From positions 1 through 64,000 of the forward strand of contig NZ_AQUR01000104.1 in the NCBI RefSeq assembly GCF_000372525.1: 64,000 nucleotides of DNA, written 5' to 3'. Under the pieces are notes generated by a model. It was given only the letters and a program-made list of their open reading frames with translations. It had not been told where the DNA came from and made no database searches. This DNA is from Cupriavidus neocaledonicus (GTDB lineage: Bacteria > Pseudomonadota > Gammaproteobacteria > Burkholderiales > Burkholderiaceae). The translations under genes were made by a program, and so were the position numbers. Positions 55,034 through 63,700 of this stretch are shown here, one piece after another (position 1 is the first letter of the stretch; each line of letters starts with the position of its first letter).

Positions 55034-55971
55034 GATGCTTGTCCTTGCACTGAAGCCGGCAGGCTTGCCAGCGGCCGCTCGGGCGCGGCCTCTTCGGTTT
55101 CCTTGCGGGCGCGCCACTCCACCAGGGTCTTGATGCCGAGGGTCACCAGCGCCAGCAGGGTCAGCAGCGACGCCACCGCGAACGCGGCCGCGAAGTTGTA
55201 CTCGTTGTAGAGGATCTCCACATGCAGCGGCATGGTGTTGGTCAGCCCGCGGATATGGCCCGACACCACCGACACCGCGCCGAACTCGCCCATGGCCCGC
55301 GCATTGCACAGGATCACGCCGTACAGCAGGCCCCAGCGGATATTGGGCAGCGTGATATGGCGGAAGGTCTGCCAGCCCGACGCGCCCAGCACGATCGCGG
55401 CCTCTTCCTCTTCGCTGCCCTGCGCCTGCATCAGCGGGATCAGCTCGCGCGCGACGAAGGGAAAGGTCACGAAGATGGTGGCCAGCACGATGCCCGGCAC
55501 CGCGAACATGATCTTGATGTCGTGTGCTTGCAGCCACGGGCCGAGCCAGCCCTGCGCGCCGAACAGCAGCACGTAGACCAGGCCGGAGATCACCGGCGAC
55601 ACCGAGAACGGCAGGTCGATCAGCGTGATCAGCAGGTTCTTGCCGCGGAAGTCGAACTTGGCGATGGCCCATGCCGCCGCCACGCCGAACACCACGTTCA
55701 GCGGCACCGCGATCGCCGCCACCGTCAGCGTGAGCTGGATCGCGGCCAGCGCATCGGGCTCGACCAGCGCTTCCCAGTAGGTCTGCACGCCCTTGCGCAA
55801 GGCTTCATAGAACACCGACGCCAGCGGCACGAACAGGAACAGCGTCAGGAACAGCACCGCCACCGCGATCAGGGTGTAGCGCACCCATGGCGCCTCGCCG
55901 GTGGCGTCGTAGCGGTGATGGCCCCTGGCGCTGCCGTGCCCGCGCAGGCGTGCCGAGATTGCTCCGGCCAT
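55030..55971 (-). CDS. cysW: Sulfate/thiosulfate ABC transporter permease CysW
   Basis: A 313-aa permease with about six transmembrane helices. The ATPase-coupling loop is EEEEAAIVLGASGWQTFRHITLPNIRWGLLYG. FRGKNLLITLIDLPFSVSPVISGLVYVLLFG is typical of CysW. It starts at ATG 55971, 1 bp after the cysT stop. A His/Arg-rich N-terminal tail precedes the first helix. Both neighbours are translationally coupled. Confidence 0.93.
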   Translation of the reverse strand: MAGAISARLRGHGSARGHHRYDATGEAPWVRYTLIAVAVLFLTLFLFVPLASVFYEALRKGVQTYWEALVEPDALAAIQLTLTVAAIAVPLNVVFGVAAAWAIAKFDFRGKNLLITLIDLPFSVSPVISGLVYVLLFGAQGWLGPWLQAHDIKIMFAVPGIVLATIFVTFPFVARELIPLMQAQGSEEEEAAIVLGASGWQTFRHITLPNIRWGLLYGVILCNARAMGEFGAVSVVSGHIRGLTNTMPLHVEILYNEYNFAAAFAVASLLTLLALVTLGIKTLVEWRARKETEEAAPERPLASLPASVQGQAS

Positions 55972-55972
55972 C

Positions 55973-56941
55973 TCAGAACTCCTTGCCCGCGGCGGGCGCT
56001 TCGGCAGCCAGCGCGGCGCGCGCACCGGACTGGTGGCGGCGCGTCCACGCCTGCAGCAGGTTGATCAGCAGCAGCAGCGCGAACGAGATCACCAGCATCA
56101 CCACCGCCACCGCGGTGGCGCCGGCGTAGTCGTACTGCTCCAGCTTGGAGTAGATCATCAGCGGCGCGATCTCGGACACCATCGGCATGTTGCCGGAGAT
56201 GAAAACCACCGAGCCGTACTCGCCGGTGGCGCGCGCGAACGACAGCGCAAACCCGGTCAGCAGCGCCGGCAGGATCGCCGGCAGGATCACGCGGCGGAAG
56301 GTCTGCAGCCGGTCGGCGCCGAGGCTGGCGGCGGCTTCCTCCAGTTCCTGCTCGACGTCTTCCAGCACAGGCTGCACCGTGCGCACCACGAACGGCAGGC
56401 CGATAAAGGTCAGCGCCACCACCACGCCCAGCGGCGTGAACGCGACCTTGATGCCGAGCGGCTCCAGGTAGCGGCCGATCCAGCCGTTGCCGGCGAACAG
56501 CGCGGTCAGCGCGATGCCGGCCACCGCGGTCGGCAGCGCGAACGGCAGGTCGACCAGCGCATCGATCAGGCGCTTGCCGACAAAGCGGTAGCGCACCAGC
56601 ACCCACGCCACGATCAGCCCGAACACCGTATTGACGATGGCCGCGATCAGCGACGCGCCGAAGCTGAGCTGCAGCGACGCCACCACGCGCGGCGCCGTGA
56701 TCGCGCTCCAGAACGCGTCCCACGTCATCGTGAAGGTCTTCAGGAACGTGGCCGACAGCGGCACCAGCACGATCAGCGTCAGGTAGAACAGCGTGAACCC
56801 GAGCGACAGGCCGAAGCCCGGCAGCACGGTGAAGCGCTGCCTGGACGGGTTGCGCGGCGCGCGCGCCGAACCGGACCCGGACTCGGGCGCGCGGGGCGCC
56901 GCCGGGGGCGGCGTGTGCGCCAGGGAGATGGATGGAGGCAT
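55973..56941 (-). CDS. cysT: Sulfate/thiosulfate ABC transporter permease CysT
   Basis: A 322-aa permease, also called CysU, with about six helices after a 35-residue Pro/Ala-rich N-terminus. VLPGFGLSLGFTLFYLTLIVLVPLSATFLKTF, FVGKRLIDALVDLPFALPTAVAGIALTALF and the coupling loop LEEAAASLGADRLQTFRRVILPAILPALLTG are characteristic. It is first in cysTWA-cysB. The region upstream (56942-57099) is AT-rich near its far end and probably holds the promoter. Confidence 0.93.
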   Translation of the reverse strand: MPPSISLAHTPPPAAPRAPESGSGSARAPRNPSRQRFTVLPGFGLSLGFTLFYLTLIVLVPLSATFLKTFTMTWDAFWSAITAPRVVASLQLSFGASLIAAIVNTVFGLIVAWVLVRYRFVGKRLIDALVDLPFALPTAVAGIALTALFAGNGWIGRYLEPLGIKVAFTPLGVVVALTFIGLPFVVRTVQPVLEDVEQELEEAAASLGADRLQTFRRVILPAILPALLTGFALSFARATGEYGSVVFISGNMPMVSEIAPLMIYSKLEQYDYAGATAVAVVMLVISFALLLLINLLQAWTRRHQSGARAALAAEAPAAGKEF

Positions 56942-57058
56942 GTCGTCTCGTCTGTGAGCGGTGCGCTGCCAGGCCAGATGCCCCGGCTCTTCGCACGCCG
57001 TTCTTATGACGCCAGCGCATATTGCGCCGGCCTACGAGACAGATTCTGCACACCCGGC

Positions 57059-57090
57059 TTTATAAAAAGAACGAATCTTTATGAATTTTC
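57059..57090 (-). promoter_or_regulatory. AT-rich direct repeats upstream of cysT, candidate CysB site
   Basis: TTTATAAA (57059-57066) and TTTATGAA (57078-57085) lie 19 bp apart in a clearly AT-rich patch, 118 bp or more before cysT. LysR-type regulators often use half-sites at about this spacing. A related TTCATAA element lies upstream of the metQ-like gene. Confidence 0.4.
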
Positions 57091-57099
57091 TTAGACGGT

Positions 57100-57771
57100 T
57101 TAGATATAAGGGACCGTCGAGGCGACTTCGACTCCCGCCTCCCAAGGGGTGCCTGCGGCACTTCCCGTGCCGGCATCGGCCGCCGCGCCGATGCGCTGCA
57201 CCAGCGTATCGAGCAGCGCGAGGCCTTCGGGCCACTCGCCGAGTCCCGAATCGGCATTGATATGGCCCAGATGGCCCACGTCGACCAGTTCGCTGCCCCA
57301 CAGCGTGCCCCACGAGAACGCGGTGCGCTGCGGCATCCACGGGTCGTTGCGGCTGGCCGCGAGGATGGTCGGGAATGGCAGCCGGTAGGCGGGCAGCAAG
57401 GCCGCCACGCCGAACTTGTCCGGATCGGCCGGCGCCACCAGCAACGCGCCGGCGATGCCGACCGGGTCCAGCGCCGCCTGGCGCAGCGTGGCCAGGCAGC
57501 CGAAGCTGTGCGCCACCAGCACGGCGCCGCGCGCGGCCACGCGCCGGGCCCGCATCACCCCTTCGGAAACGCGCTCGGCCCACAGCGGCAGGCTCGGGCG
57601 CGACCAGTCATGCTGCTCCACCCGCTGCCAGTCCGGAAACTGCTGTTCCCAGCGACTTTGCCAGTGCCCCGGGCCGCTGCCGTGCAAGCCGGGCACCGTC
57701 AGCACCTGCAGGTGGCGGGGAATGTCCAGCCGCGTGGCACGGCCGGGCGCGGTCCTGTCCGATGGCGTCAT
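57100..57771 (-). CDS. RBBP9/YdeN-family alpha/beta hydrolase
   Basis: A 223-aa serine hydrolase. The opening VLTVPGLHGSGPGHWQSRWE, the nucleophile elbow VAHSFGCLA, and the closing GHLGHINADSGLGEWPEG give the family triad (Ser, Asp, His). It starts at ATG 57771, overlapping the EAL stop as ATGA. It is placed between the ssu and cys genes, so it is probably expressed with them. Release of a sulfur compound from an ester is possible but not shown. Confidence 0.85.
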   Translation of the reverse strand: MTPSDRTAPGRATRLDIPRHLQVLTVPGLHGSGPGHWQSRWEQQFPDWQRVEQHDWSRPSLPLWAERVSEGVMRARRVAARGAVLVAHSFGCLATLRQAALDPVGIAGALLVAPADPDKFGVAALLPAYRLPFPTILAASRNDPWMPQRTAFSWGTLWGSELVDVGHLGHINADSGLGEWPEGLALLDTLVQRIGAAADAGTGSAAGTPWEAGVEVASTVPYI

Positions 57772-58640
57772 ACCGGCTCCTCGTTCAGTGCATCCAACGT
57801 CGCGGCACGGGATGCCGCGCCTGATCGATCCGCCGCGCGCAGCGCGGCCGCATTTACCAGCCCGCCGGCAAAGGCGCCCTGGCCCAGGCCGATGCCGGCG
57901 GCCTGCAGGCGTTCGATGCTCTCGGCGTCCTGCAGGCGCCGCCCGATCAGCGTGACGCCGGCGCTGGCCGCGCTGGCGCGCAGCCCGGCCAGCTGGCGGT
58001 CGGTCCAGGTGCGGCGCATGTCCAGCTTGAGCCAGTCCGGCAGCGCATGCGCCATCAGCGCGCCGGCCTCGGCCGGATCCGAGGCCTGCAGGCTCACCGC
58101 GAAGCCGTTGCGCCGGTAGTTGCCGACCACATGCAGCAACAGCCCGAGATCGTCGTTGGCGCTGGCGGGGACCTGGATCACGAAGCGCTCCAGCGGCAAT
58201 CCCAGCGACTGCAGCGCGCGCCGGAAGGCCGCGCCGTGGTCGTCGGCCACCGCGGCCAGCAGCCGGTTGTGCACGTTCAGCACCAGCTTGTGCTCGCCGT
58301 CCGCGGCAAAGTAGTTGATGGCATGCAACAGGCGCGAGAGCCGGTCCAGCGACACCAGCGTGTGATCGTCCGCCGCCATCGCGAACAGCTTCCACGCCGC
58401 CAGGCCGACACCGTCCTCGGCGTAGGTATGGACCGCGCCTTCATGCGCCACCACCTGCCGGTCCGCCAGCGTCACCAGCGGCTCGAACGCGCTGGTCAGC
58501 GAGCAGTTGAAGAACTGGCCCTGCACCTGCCCGCGCGCATCGCGCCACAATTGGCGGTCCGCCAGCGGCCGGCGCGGCAGCGATTCGAGATAGCGTTGGA
58601 GCGCAGACGCTGCGCCCGTGGGTTCATGCACGCCTGGCAT
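57768..58640 (-). CDS. Degenerate EAL-domain protein
   Basis: A 290-aa protein whose middle (about 40-265) aligns by pattern with EAL phosphodiesterases, for example FEPLVTLADRQVVAHEGAVHTY, LDRLSRLLHAINYF and LGQGAFAG. The catalytic parts are gone: the EAL motif reads EGA (67-69), the expected E-x-T-E strand reads QVPA, the DDFG loop reads LQASD and EGVE reads IGRRL. It should not cleave cyclic-di-GMP and is more likely a binding or protein-interaction module. AAGGA precedes ATG 58640. It is coupled to the RBBP9-like hydrolase downstream and follows ssuB by 184 bp. Confidence 0.8.
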   Translation of the reverse strand: MPGVHEPTGAASALQRYLESLPRRPLADRQLWRDARGQVQGQFFNCSLTSAFEPLVTLADRQVVAHEGAVHTYAEDGVGLAAWKLFAMAADDHTLVSLDRLSRLLHAINYFAADGEHKLVLNVHNRLLAAVADDHGAAFRRALQSLGLPLERFVIQVPASANDDLGLLLHVVGNYRRNGFAVSLQASDPAEAGALMAHALPDWLKLDMRRTWTDRQLAGLRASAASAGVTLIGRRLQDAESIERLQAAGIGLGQGAFAGGLVNAAALRAADRSGAASRAATLDALNEEPV

Positions 58641-58824
58641 GGTGATCCTTGGGTTGACCGGGCCGCTCGGGCCGGAGGTCTGATTGGTGATAGGGCAAGC
58701 GCGACGCCGGCGGCCGCCTGCCTGCTCATGATAGGAGCCCGGCGGGCGCCGGCGTATGAAGATTTAGCACTGTCGATATGCGCCGCGCGGCACTACCGCG
58801 CAGGTTTGGCCGGCCGCGCTCCGG

Positions 58825-59757
58825 TCACGCCGCCCAGCTCACATTCAGCGGCGCGGGTGCGGCGGGTGCGGCGGGCGCGGCGGCTGCGGCCGGCTGCGCG
58901 CCCGCCGGCGGCGACGGCCGCATCACCCGCTGCAGCACCTCGGCTTCCAGTTGCGCAAAGCCCGCGGCGCCACGTTCGCGCGGACGCGCCAGCGCCACGC
59001 GCGTGTCCATGGCGATGCGGCCGTCCTCGATCAGCACGATGCGGTCAGCCAGCGCCACCGCTTCGGAGACATCGTGCGTGACCAGCAGCGCGGTGAAGCC
59101 CAGCCTGCGCCACAGCGATTCGATCAGGGCCTGCATTTCGATGCGCGTCAGCGCATCCAGCGCGCCCAGCGGTTCGTCGAGCAGCAACAGCTGCGGGTGG
59201 TGCACCAGCGCGCGCGCCAGTGCCACGCGCTGGCGCTGGCCGCCGGACAGCCGTGCCGGCCACGCCTGCGCGCGGTCGGCCAGCCCGACCTGCGCCAGCA
59301 CCTGCGCCGCTTCGGCGCGGCGTGCGCGCGGCAGGCCCAGCGCCACGTTGTCCAGCACGCGCTTCCAGGGCAGCAGCCGCGCGTCCTGGAACATCACGCG
59401 CACGTCCGCCGGCCGCGCGCGGCTCGTGGGGCCCAGGGCAGCGGCCTCGCCATCGATGGCGATGCTGCCGCCGTCGGCCGCCTCGAGCCCGGCCACCAGC
59501 CGCAGCAAGGTGCTCTTGCCACAGCCGCTGCGCCCGACGATGGCCAGGAACTCACCCGGCGCAACATCCAGCGCCACATCATGCAGCACGGTGCGGCCGT
59601 CGTAGCGCTTGACCACCTGCTTCACGCGCAGCGCCACGCCGCCCGCCGCGTTTTTGCCGGGCGCCTCGGGCACCACGGCCGCAGCGGGCGCCTCGCGCCG
59701 CGCCAGGCCCGCCTCCAGCTCGGCCAGCGCCGCCTGTTCCACCGGATACATCTGCAT
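58825..59757 (-). CDS. ssuB: Alkanesulfonate ABC transporter, ATP-binding protein
   Basis: A 310-aa ATPase of the SsuB/TauB/NrtD group: Walker A GRSGCGKST (75-83), FQDARLLPWKRVLDNVALGL, LSGGQRQRVALARAL and LLLLDEPLGALDALTR. The FQ(D/E).RLLPW segment is typical of sulfonate and nitrate importers. It has a 40-residue N-terminal extension and an Ala/Pro-rich C-terminal tail, both beyond the usual 255 aa. AAGGAG precedes ATG 59757. It follows ssuC by 35 bp. Confidence 0.92.
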   Translation of the reverse strand: MQMYPVEQAALAELEAGLARREAPAAAVVPEAPGKNAAGGVALRVKQVVKRYDGRTVLHDVALDVAPGEFLAIVGRSGCGKSTLLRLVAGLEAADGGSIAIDGEAAALGPTSRARPADVRVMFQDARLLPWKRVLDNVALGLPRARRAEAAQVLAQVGLADRAQAWPARLSGGQRQRVALARALVHHPQLLLLDEPLGALDALTRIEMQALIESLWRRLGFTALLVTHDVSEAVALADRIVLIEDGRIAMDTRVALARPRERGAAGFAQLEAEVLQRVMRPSPPAGAQPAAAAAPAAPAAPAPLNVSWAA

Positions 59758-59792
59758 CTCGATCTCCTTGCCTTGATTGGGTGCCGCGCCGC

Positions 59793-60596
59793 TCAGGCCG
59801 CGGCGTAGCCGGGGTGCCAGCGCAGCCAGTAGCGCTCCAGCCCGCGCGACAGCCAGTCGGCCAGCTTGCCCAGCAGCGCATAGAGCAGGATGCCGACCAG
59901 CACCACGTCGGTTTGCAGGAACTCGCGCGCATTCATGGTCATGTAGCCGATGCCCGACTGCGCGGAGATGGTCTCCGCGACGATCAGCACCACCCACATC
60001 AGCCCCAGCGCAAAGCGCACGCCCACCAGGATCCCCGGCAGCGCGCCGGGCAGGATCACCTCGCGATACAGCTGCCAGCCGGACAGGCCGTAGCTGCGCG
60101 CCATCTCCACCAGCCCCGCGTCGACCGAGCGGATGCCGTGGTAGGTGTTCAGGTACACCGGGAAGAACACGCCCAGCGACACCAGGAACAGCTTGGCGCT
60201 TTCGTCGATGCCGAACCACAGGATCACCAGCGGGATCAGCGCCAGCGCCGGGATGTTGCGCACCATCTGCAGCGTGCTGTCCAGCAGCGTGTCGGCGCTG
60301 CGGAAGGTGCCCGTCAGCAGCCCCAGCAGCAGGCCCAGCCCGCCGCCGATGGCAAACCCCAGCAGCGCGCGCCAGGTGCTGACGCCGACGTGCCGCCATA
60401 GTTCTCCTGAGCGCGCCAGTTCCCACGCGGCCTGCACCACGGCCAGCGGGGCCGGCAGCACGCGGCTGGACAGCCAGCCGTGCTGCGACGCCAGCTGCCA
60501 CGCAACGATCAGCAGCATCGGCACGATCCACGGCGCGGCCGCGCGCCACAATGCCTGCGGCGCCTGGCGCGGCGGTGGCAATAGCGGAGTCGTCAT
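59793..60596 (-). CDS. ssuC: Alkanesulfonate ABC transporter permease
   Basis: A 267-aa permease with about six helices. NIPALALIPLVILWFGIDESAKLFLVSLGVFFPVYLNTYHGIRSVD and ARSYGLSGWQLYREVILPGALPGILVGVRFALGLMWVVLIVAE, with the EAA-like coupling loop, are characteristic of SsuC. It starts 15 bp after ssuD and would pair as a homodimer with SsuB. Confidence 0.94.
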   Translation of the reverse strand: MTTPLLPPPRQAPQALWRAAAPWIVPMLLIVAWQLASQHGWLSSRVLPAPLAVVQAAWELARSGELWRHVGVSTWRALLGFAIGGGLGLLLGLLTGTFRSADTLLDSTLQMVRNIPALALIPLVILWFGIDESAKLFLVSLGVFFPVYLNTYHGIRSVDAGLVEMARSYGLSGWQLYREVILPGALPGILVGVRFALGLMWVVLIVAETISAQSGIGYMTMNAREFLQTDVVLVGILLYALLGKLADWLSRGLERYWLRWHPGYAAA

Positions 60597-60611
60597 GGTT
60601 GCCCCTCCCCC

Positions 60612-61784
60612 TCAGCTTTGCGCGGCACGCGGCACGATGCCGGTCGCCATGACTTCACCGAACGGGCCGGACAGCACCTTGCCGGGCAGGTTGTCGAACT
60701 TCGCGCGCACCGCGCGCGGCAGCAGCGGGAACACCAGTTCGGCGAAACGGTAGGCTTCTTCGAGGTGCGGATAGCCGGACAGCACGAAGGTGTCGATGCC
60801 CAGCGCGGCGTATTCGCGCAGGCGCTCGGCCACGGTATGCGGGTCGCCCACCAAGGCGGTGCCGGCGCCGCCACGCACCAGCCCGACGCCGGCCCACAGG
60901 TTGGGGCTGATCTCCAGCGCTTCGCGCGTGCGGCGCGTGCCGCCCGCGTGCAGCGCGGCCATGCGGCGCTGGCCCTCGGAATCCATGTTGGCGAACACGG
61001 CCTGCGCGCGCGCCACGGTGTCGTCGTCGAGCCGGCTGATCAGGTCCTCGGCCGCGGCCCATGCGGCGGCATCGGTTTCGCGCACGATCACATGCAGCCG
61101 GATGCCGAACTTCACCGTGCGGCCGTGGCGCGCGGCATGGCGGCGCACGTCGTCCAGCTTCTGCGCCACCGCCGCGGGCGGCTCGCCCCAGGTCAGGTAG
61201 GTATCGACCTGCTCGCCCGCCAGCGCATGCGCCGGCGCCGACGAGCCGCCGAAGTACACCGGCGGATGCGGCCGCTGCAGCGGCGGGTAGAGCACGGTGG
61301 CGCCCTTCACGCTCAGGTGACTGCCGTCGTAATCGACCTTATCCCCGTCATGGCTGGCGGCCAGCACCTGGCGCCAGATGCGCAGGAATTCCGCCGAGGC
61401 CTCGTAGCGCGCGGTGTGGTCGAGAAACAGGCCGTCGCCCTCCAGCTCGGCGCGATCGCCGCCGGTGACGAGGTTGATCAGCAAGCGGCCACTGGAGATG
61501 CGGTCGAAAGTCGCGGCCATGCGCGCGGCCAGGGTCGGTGCCATCAGGCCCGGGCGCACCGCAACCAGGAACTTCAGGCGCTGCGTGACCGCGGCCAGCG
61601 CCGATGCCACCACCCACGGGTCTTCGCACGAGCGGCCCGTCGGGATCAGCACGCCTTCATAGCCGAGCGTGTCGGCGGCAACGGCGACCTGGCTGAGGTA
61701 ATCGAAGCCGACCGCGCGCGCGCCTTCGGAAGTGCCCAGGTAGCGGCTGTCGCCGTGGGTGGGGATGAACCAGAATACTTGCAT
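60612..61784 (-). CDS. ssuD: FMNH2-dependent alkanesulfonate monooxygenase
   Basis: A 390-aa TIM-barrel flavoprotein that oxidises alkanesulfonates to aldehyde and sulfite using reduced flavin from SsuE. FWFIPTHGDSRYLGTSEGAR at the N-terminus and GRSCEDPWVVA with Cys53 match E. coli SsuD (Cys54), as do YFGGSSAPAHALAGEQVDTYLTWGEPP and FVLSGYPHLEEAYRFAELVFPLLP. AGGAA precedes ATG 61784. All expected segments are present. Confidence 0.95.
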   Translation of the reverse strand: MQVFWFIPTHGDSRYLGTSEGARAVGFDYLSQVAVAADTLGYEGVLIPTGRSCEDPWVVASALAAVTQRLKFLVAVRPGLMAPTLAARMAATFDRISSGRLLINLVTGGDRAELEGDGLFLDHTARYEASAEFLRIWRQVLAASHDGDKVDYDGSHLSVKGATVLYPPLQRPHPPVYFGGSSAPAHALAGEQVDTYLTWGEPPAAVAQKLDDVRRHAARHGRTVKFGIRLHVIVRETDAAAWAAAEDLISRLDDDTVARAQAVFANMDSEGQRRMAALHAGGTRRTREALEISPNLWAGVGLVRGGAGTALVGDPHTVAERLREYAALGIDTFVLSGYPHLEEAYRFAELVFPLLPRAVRAKFDNLPGKVLSGPFGEVMATGIVPRAAQS

Positions 61785-61814
61785 GTCGTGTTCCTGTTGT
61801 TGTTGACCGCCGTG

Positions 61815-62843
61815 TCAGCGCCGGGCCTGCTGCTGCGGCGCGGCCCAGCGCGCCTCGGCAACCTTGACCGGCTTGGGAATCAGCTTCAGCGCGTGAAACG
61901 CATCGGCAATGCGTTGCTGCTCGGCCAGTACCTCGGCGCTGACCGGGCGCGCGCCGTACGAGAAGCGCGACACCGCAAGCGCGAGCACCTCGGCCGGCAG
62001 TCCGGTTTCATCGGTAAGCACCGTGGTGGCCTCCTTCGGGTGCTGTTGCGCCCAGGTCCCCAACGTGGCCAGTTCCTCCAGGATCAGGCTGACGATCTCC
62101 GGCCGGGCCTGGGCGTAGGGGCGCGACGCCAGGTAAAACTGATGGTTGCTGACCACGTTCCTGCCGTCCGCACCGCGGCCATCGGCCAGCACGCGCGCGC
62201 CCAGCTGCTTTTCGGCGGCGGCCAGGAACGGGTCCCAGATCACCCACGCATCGACGGCGCCGCGCTCGAAGGCGGCGCGCGCATCGGCCGGCGGCAGGTA
62301 GACCGGCTGGATCTCGCTGTAGGGAATGCCGGCCTGCTCCAGCTGCCGCACCAGCAGGTAATGCACATTCGAGCCCTTGTTCAGCGCCACGCGCTTGCCG
62401 CGCAGGTCGGCCACCGAGCGCAGCGCCGAGCCCCTGGGCACGACGATGGCCTCGGCCACCGGCGCCGGTGGCTCGTTGCCGACATAGGCCAGCTGCGCGC
62501 CCGCGGCCTGCGCAAAGATCGGCGGCGCCTCGCCGACGGTGCCGAAGTCGATGGCGCCGACATTGAGCCCCTCGAGCAGTTGCGGCCCTGCCGGAAACTC
62601 GGTCCACCTGACGCTGATGCCTTGCGGCGCGAGGCGCTTTTCCAGCGTGCCGCGCGCCTTCAGCAGCGTCAGCGTGCCGTACTTCTGGTAGCCGATGCGC
62701 AGCACCTTGGGATCGATATGGTTCGACTGCGCCTCGGCGCGGCCGGGCAGCAGCCCGTAGGCCAGGCCAGTGGCAAGCACCAGCGCGGCGGTAATGAGTC
62801 GGCGGCGCTGGCTCGCGGTGCGCAGCGGGTTGGTCGTTGTCAT
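61815..62843 (-). CDS. ssuA: Alkanesulfonate ABC transporter periplasmic binding protein
   Basis: A 342-aa binding protein. The signal peptide, with an Arg-rich start (SQRRRLITAALV), is cleaved after AEA at about residue 38. The mature part opens LRIGYQKYGTLTLLKARGTLEKRL and includes GTVGEAPPIFAQAAGA and VYLPPADARAAFERGAVDAWVIWDPF, typical of SsuA. AGGAGG precedes ATG 62843. It lies 159 bp after ssuE, a gap with no gene. Confidence 0.93.
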   Translation of the reverse strand: MTTTNPLRTASQRRRLITAALVLATGLAYGLLPGRAEAQSNHIDPKVLRIGYQKYGTLTLLKARGTLEKRLAPQGISVRWTEFPAGPQLLEGLNVGAIDFGTVGEAPPIFAQAAGAQLAYVGNEPPAPVAEAIVVPRGSALRSVADLRGKRVALNKGSNVHYLLVRQLEQAGIPYSEIQPVYLPPADARAAFERGAVDAWVIWDPFLAAAEKQLGARVLADGRGADGRNVVSNHQFYLASRPYAQARPEIVSLILEELATLGTWAQQHPKEATTVLTDETGLPAEVLALAVSRFSYGARPVSAEVLAEQQRIADAFHALKLIPKPVKVAEARWAAPQQQARR

Positions 62844-63002
62844 GTGAAGTCCTCCTGGGCCCGCGTCGTTGTGCTGCGGGCCGCGATCGATGTCCGGGAT
62901 GGTTGCGGCAGCACGTCGCCCTGCCGGCCCCGCGTGGCGGGCGGCATCGCGTTGCTGCCGTTGCGCCGGGCTGGCCGGCGCCACTACAGTCAAGCCATCA
63001 GT

Positions 63003-63626
63003 TCAGGCGGAACATCGCTCGGCCACCGCGCTCGCGGCGGCGTGCCGGACATAGGCGCCCGGCACCACGTCGAGCGGCACCTCGATGCGGGCATGCGCCA
63101 GCGCATCGCGCACGCGCAGCACGCCTTCGTCGAGCCGCGCCGTCAGCGCGGCATCGAAGCGCGCCTGGCGCGCGCCGGCGGCATCGACCGCTTCGATCTG
63201 CTGGTCCACGGCAAAGATGCCGGGCAGGATCTGGCGCGAACCGAGCGCGGCCAGCACCGGCCGCAGCGCGTAGTCGATCGCCAGCGCATGCGCCAGGCTG
63301 CCGCCGGTGGCGATCGGCAGCACGATCTTGTCGCGCAGCCCGTTCTGCGGCAGCAGGTCCAGGAAGGCCTTGAGCAGGCCGCTGTAGGCGGCCTTGTAGA
63401 CCGGCGTGGCCAGTACCACTACCTGTGCCTGCGCCACGGCACGCGTGGCGCCGTCGATGGCCGGGTCGTCCGTGCGCGCGGCCAGCAGCGGCCCGGCCGG
63501 AAGCTCGCGCAGGTCGAGGTGGCGGGTGCGTTCGCCGGCAGCCTCGAGCGCCGTGCGCAGGTGCGCCAGTACGAGACCGGAGCGGGACTGGGCCGACGGA
63601 CTGCCGGAGAGCGTCAGGATGGACAT
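63003..63626 (-). CDS. ssuE: NADPH-dependent FMN reductase
   Basis: A 207-aa flavodoxin-like reductase supplying FMNH2 to SsuD. The FMN loop is SGSPSAQSRSG, then TPVYKAAYSGLLKAFLDLLP. TGGSLAHALAIDYALRPVLAALG holds the tyrosine in the pi-helix region typical of two-component SsuE enzymes. AAGGAA precedes ATG 63626. It is the first ssu gene and follows sbp by 74 bp. Confidence 0.93.
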   Translation of the reverse strand: MSILTLSGSPSAQSRSGLVLAHLRTALEAAGERTRHLDLRELPAGPLLAARTDDPAIDGATRAVAQAQVVVLATPVYKAAYSGLLKAFLDLLPQNGLRDKIVLPIATGGSLAHALAIDYALRPVLAALGSRQILPGIFAVDQQIEAVDAAGARQARFDAALTARLDEGVLRVRDALAHARIEVPLDVVPGAYVRHAAASAVAERCSA

Positions 63627-63644
63627 CGGGCTTCCTTGTTCTGG

Positions 63645-63694
63645 GGGACCGGCCGGCGCCGCGGCCGCCCCACGCGGCCGGGTGCGCCGGTCCC
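63645..63694 (-). other. Large GC-rich hairpin between sbp and ssuE
   Basis: GGGACC (63645-63650) can pair with GGTCCC (63689-63694), and CGGCCG (63662-63667) with CGGCCG (63675-63680), giving a long branched or extended stem. No T-run follows on the minus strand. Such a structure could protect the 3' end of an abundant sbp message or limit read-through into ssuE. Confidence 0.45.
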
Positions 63695-63700
63695 GGGTTT

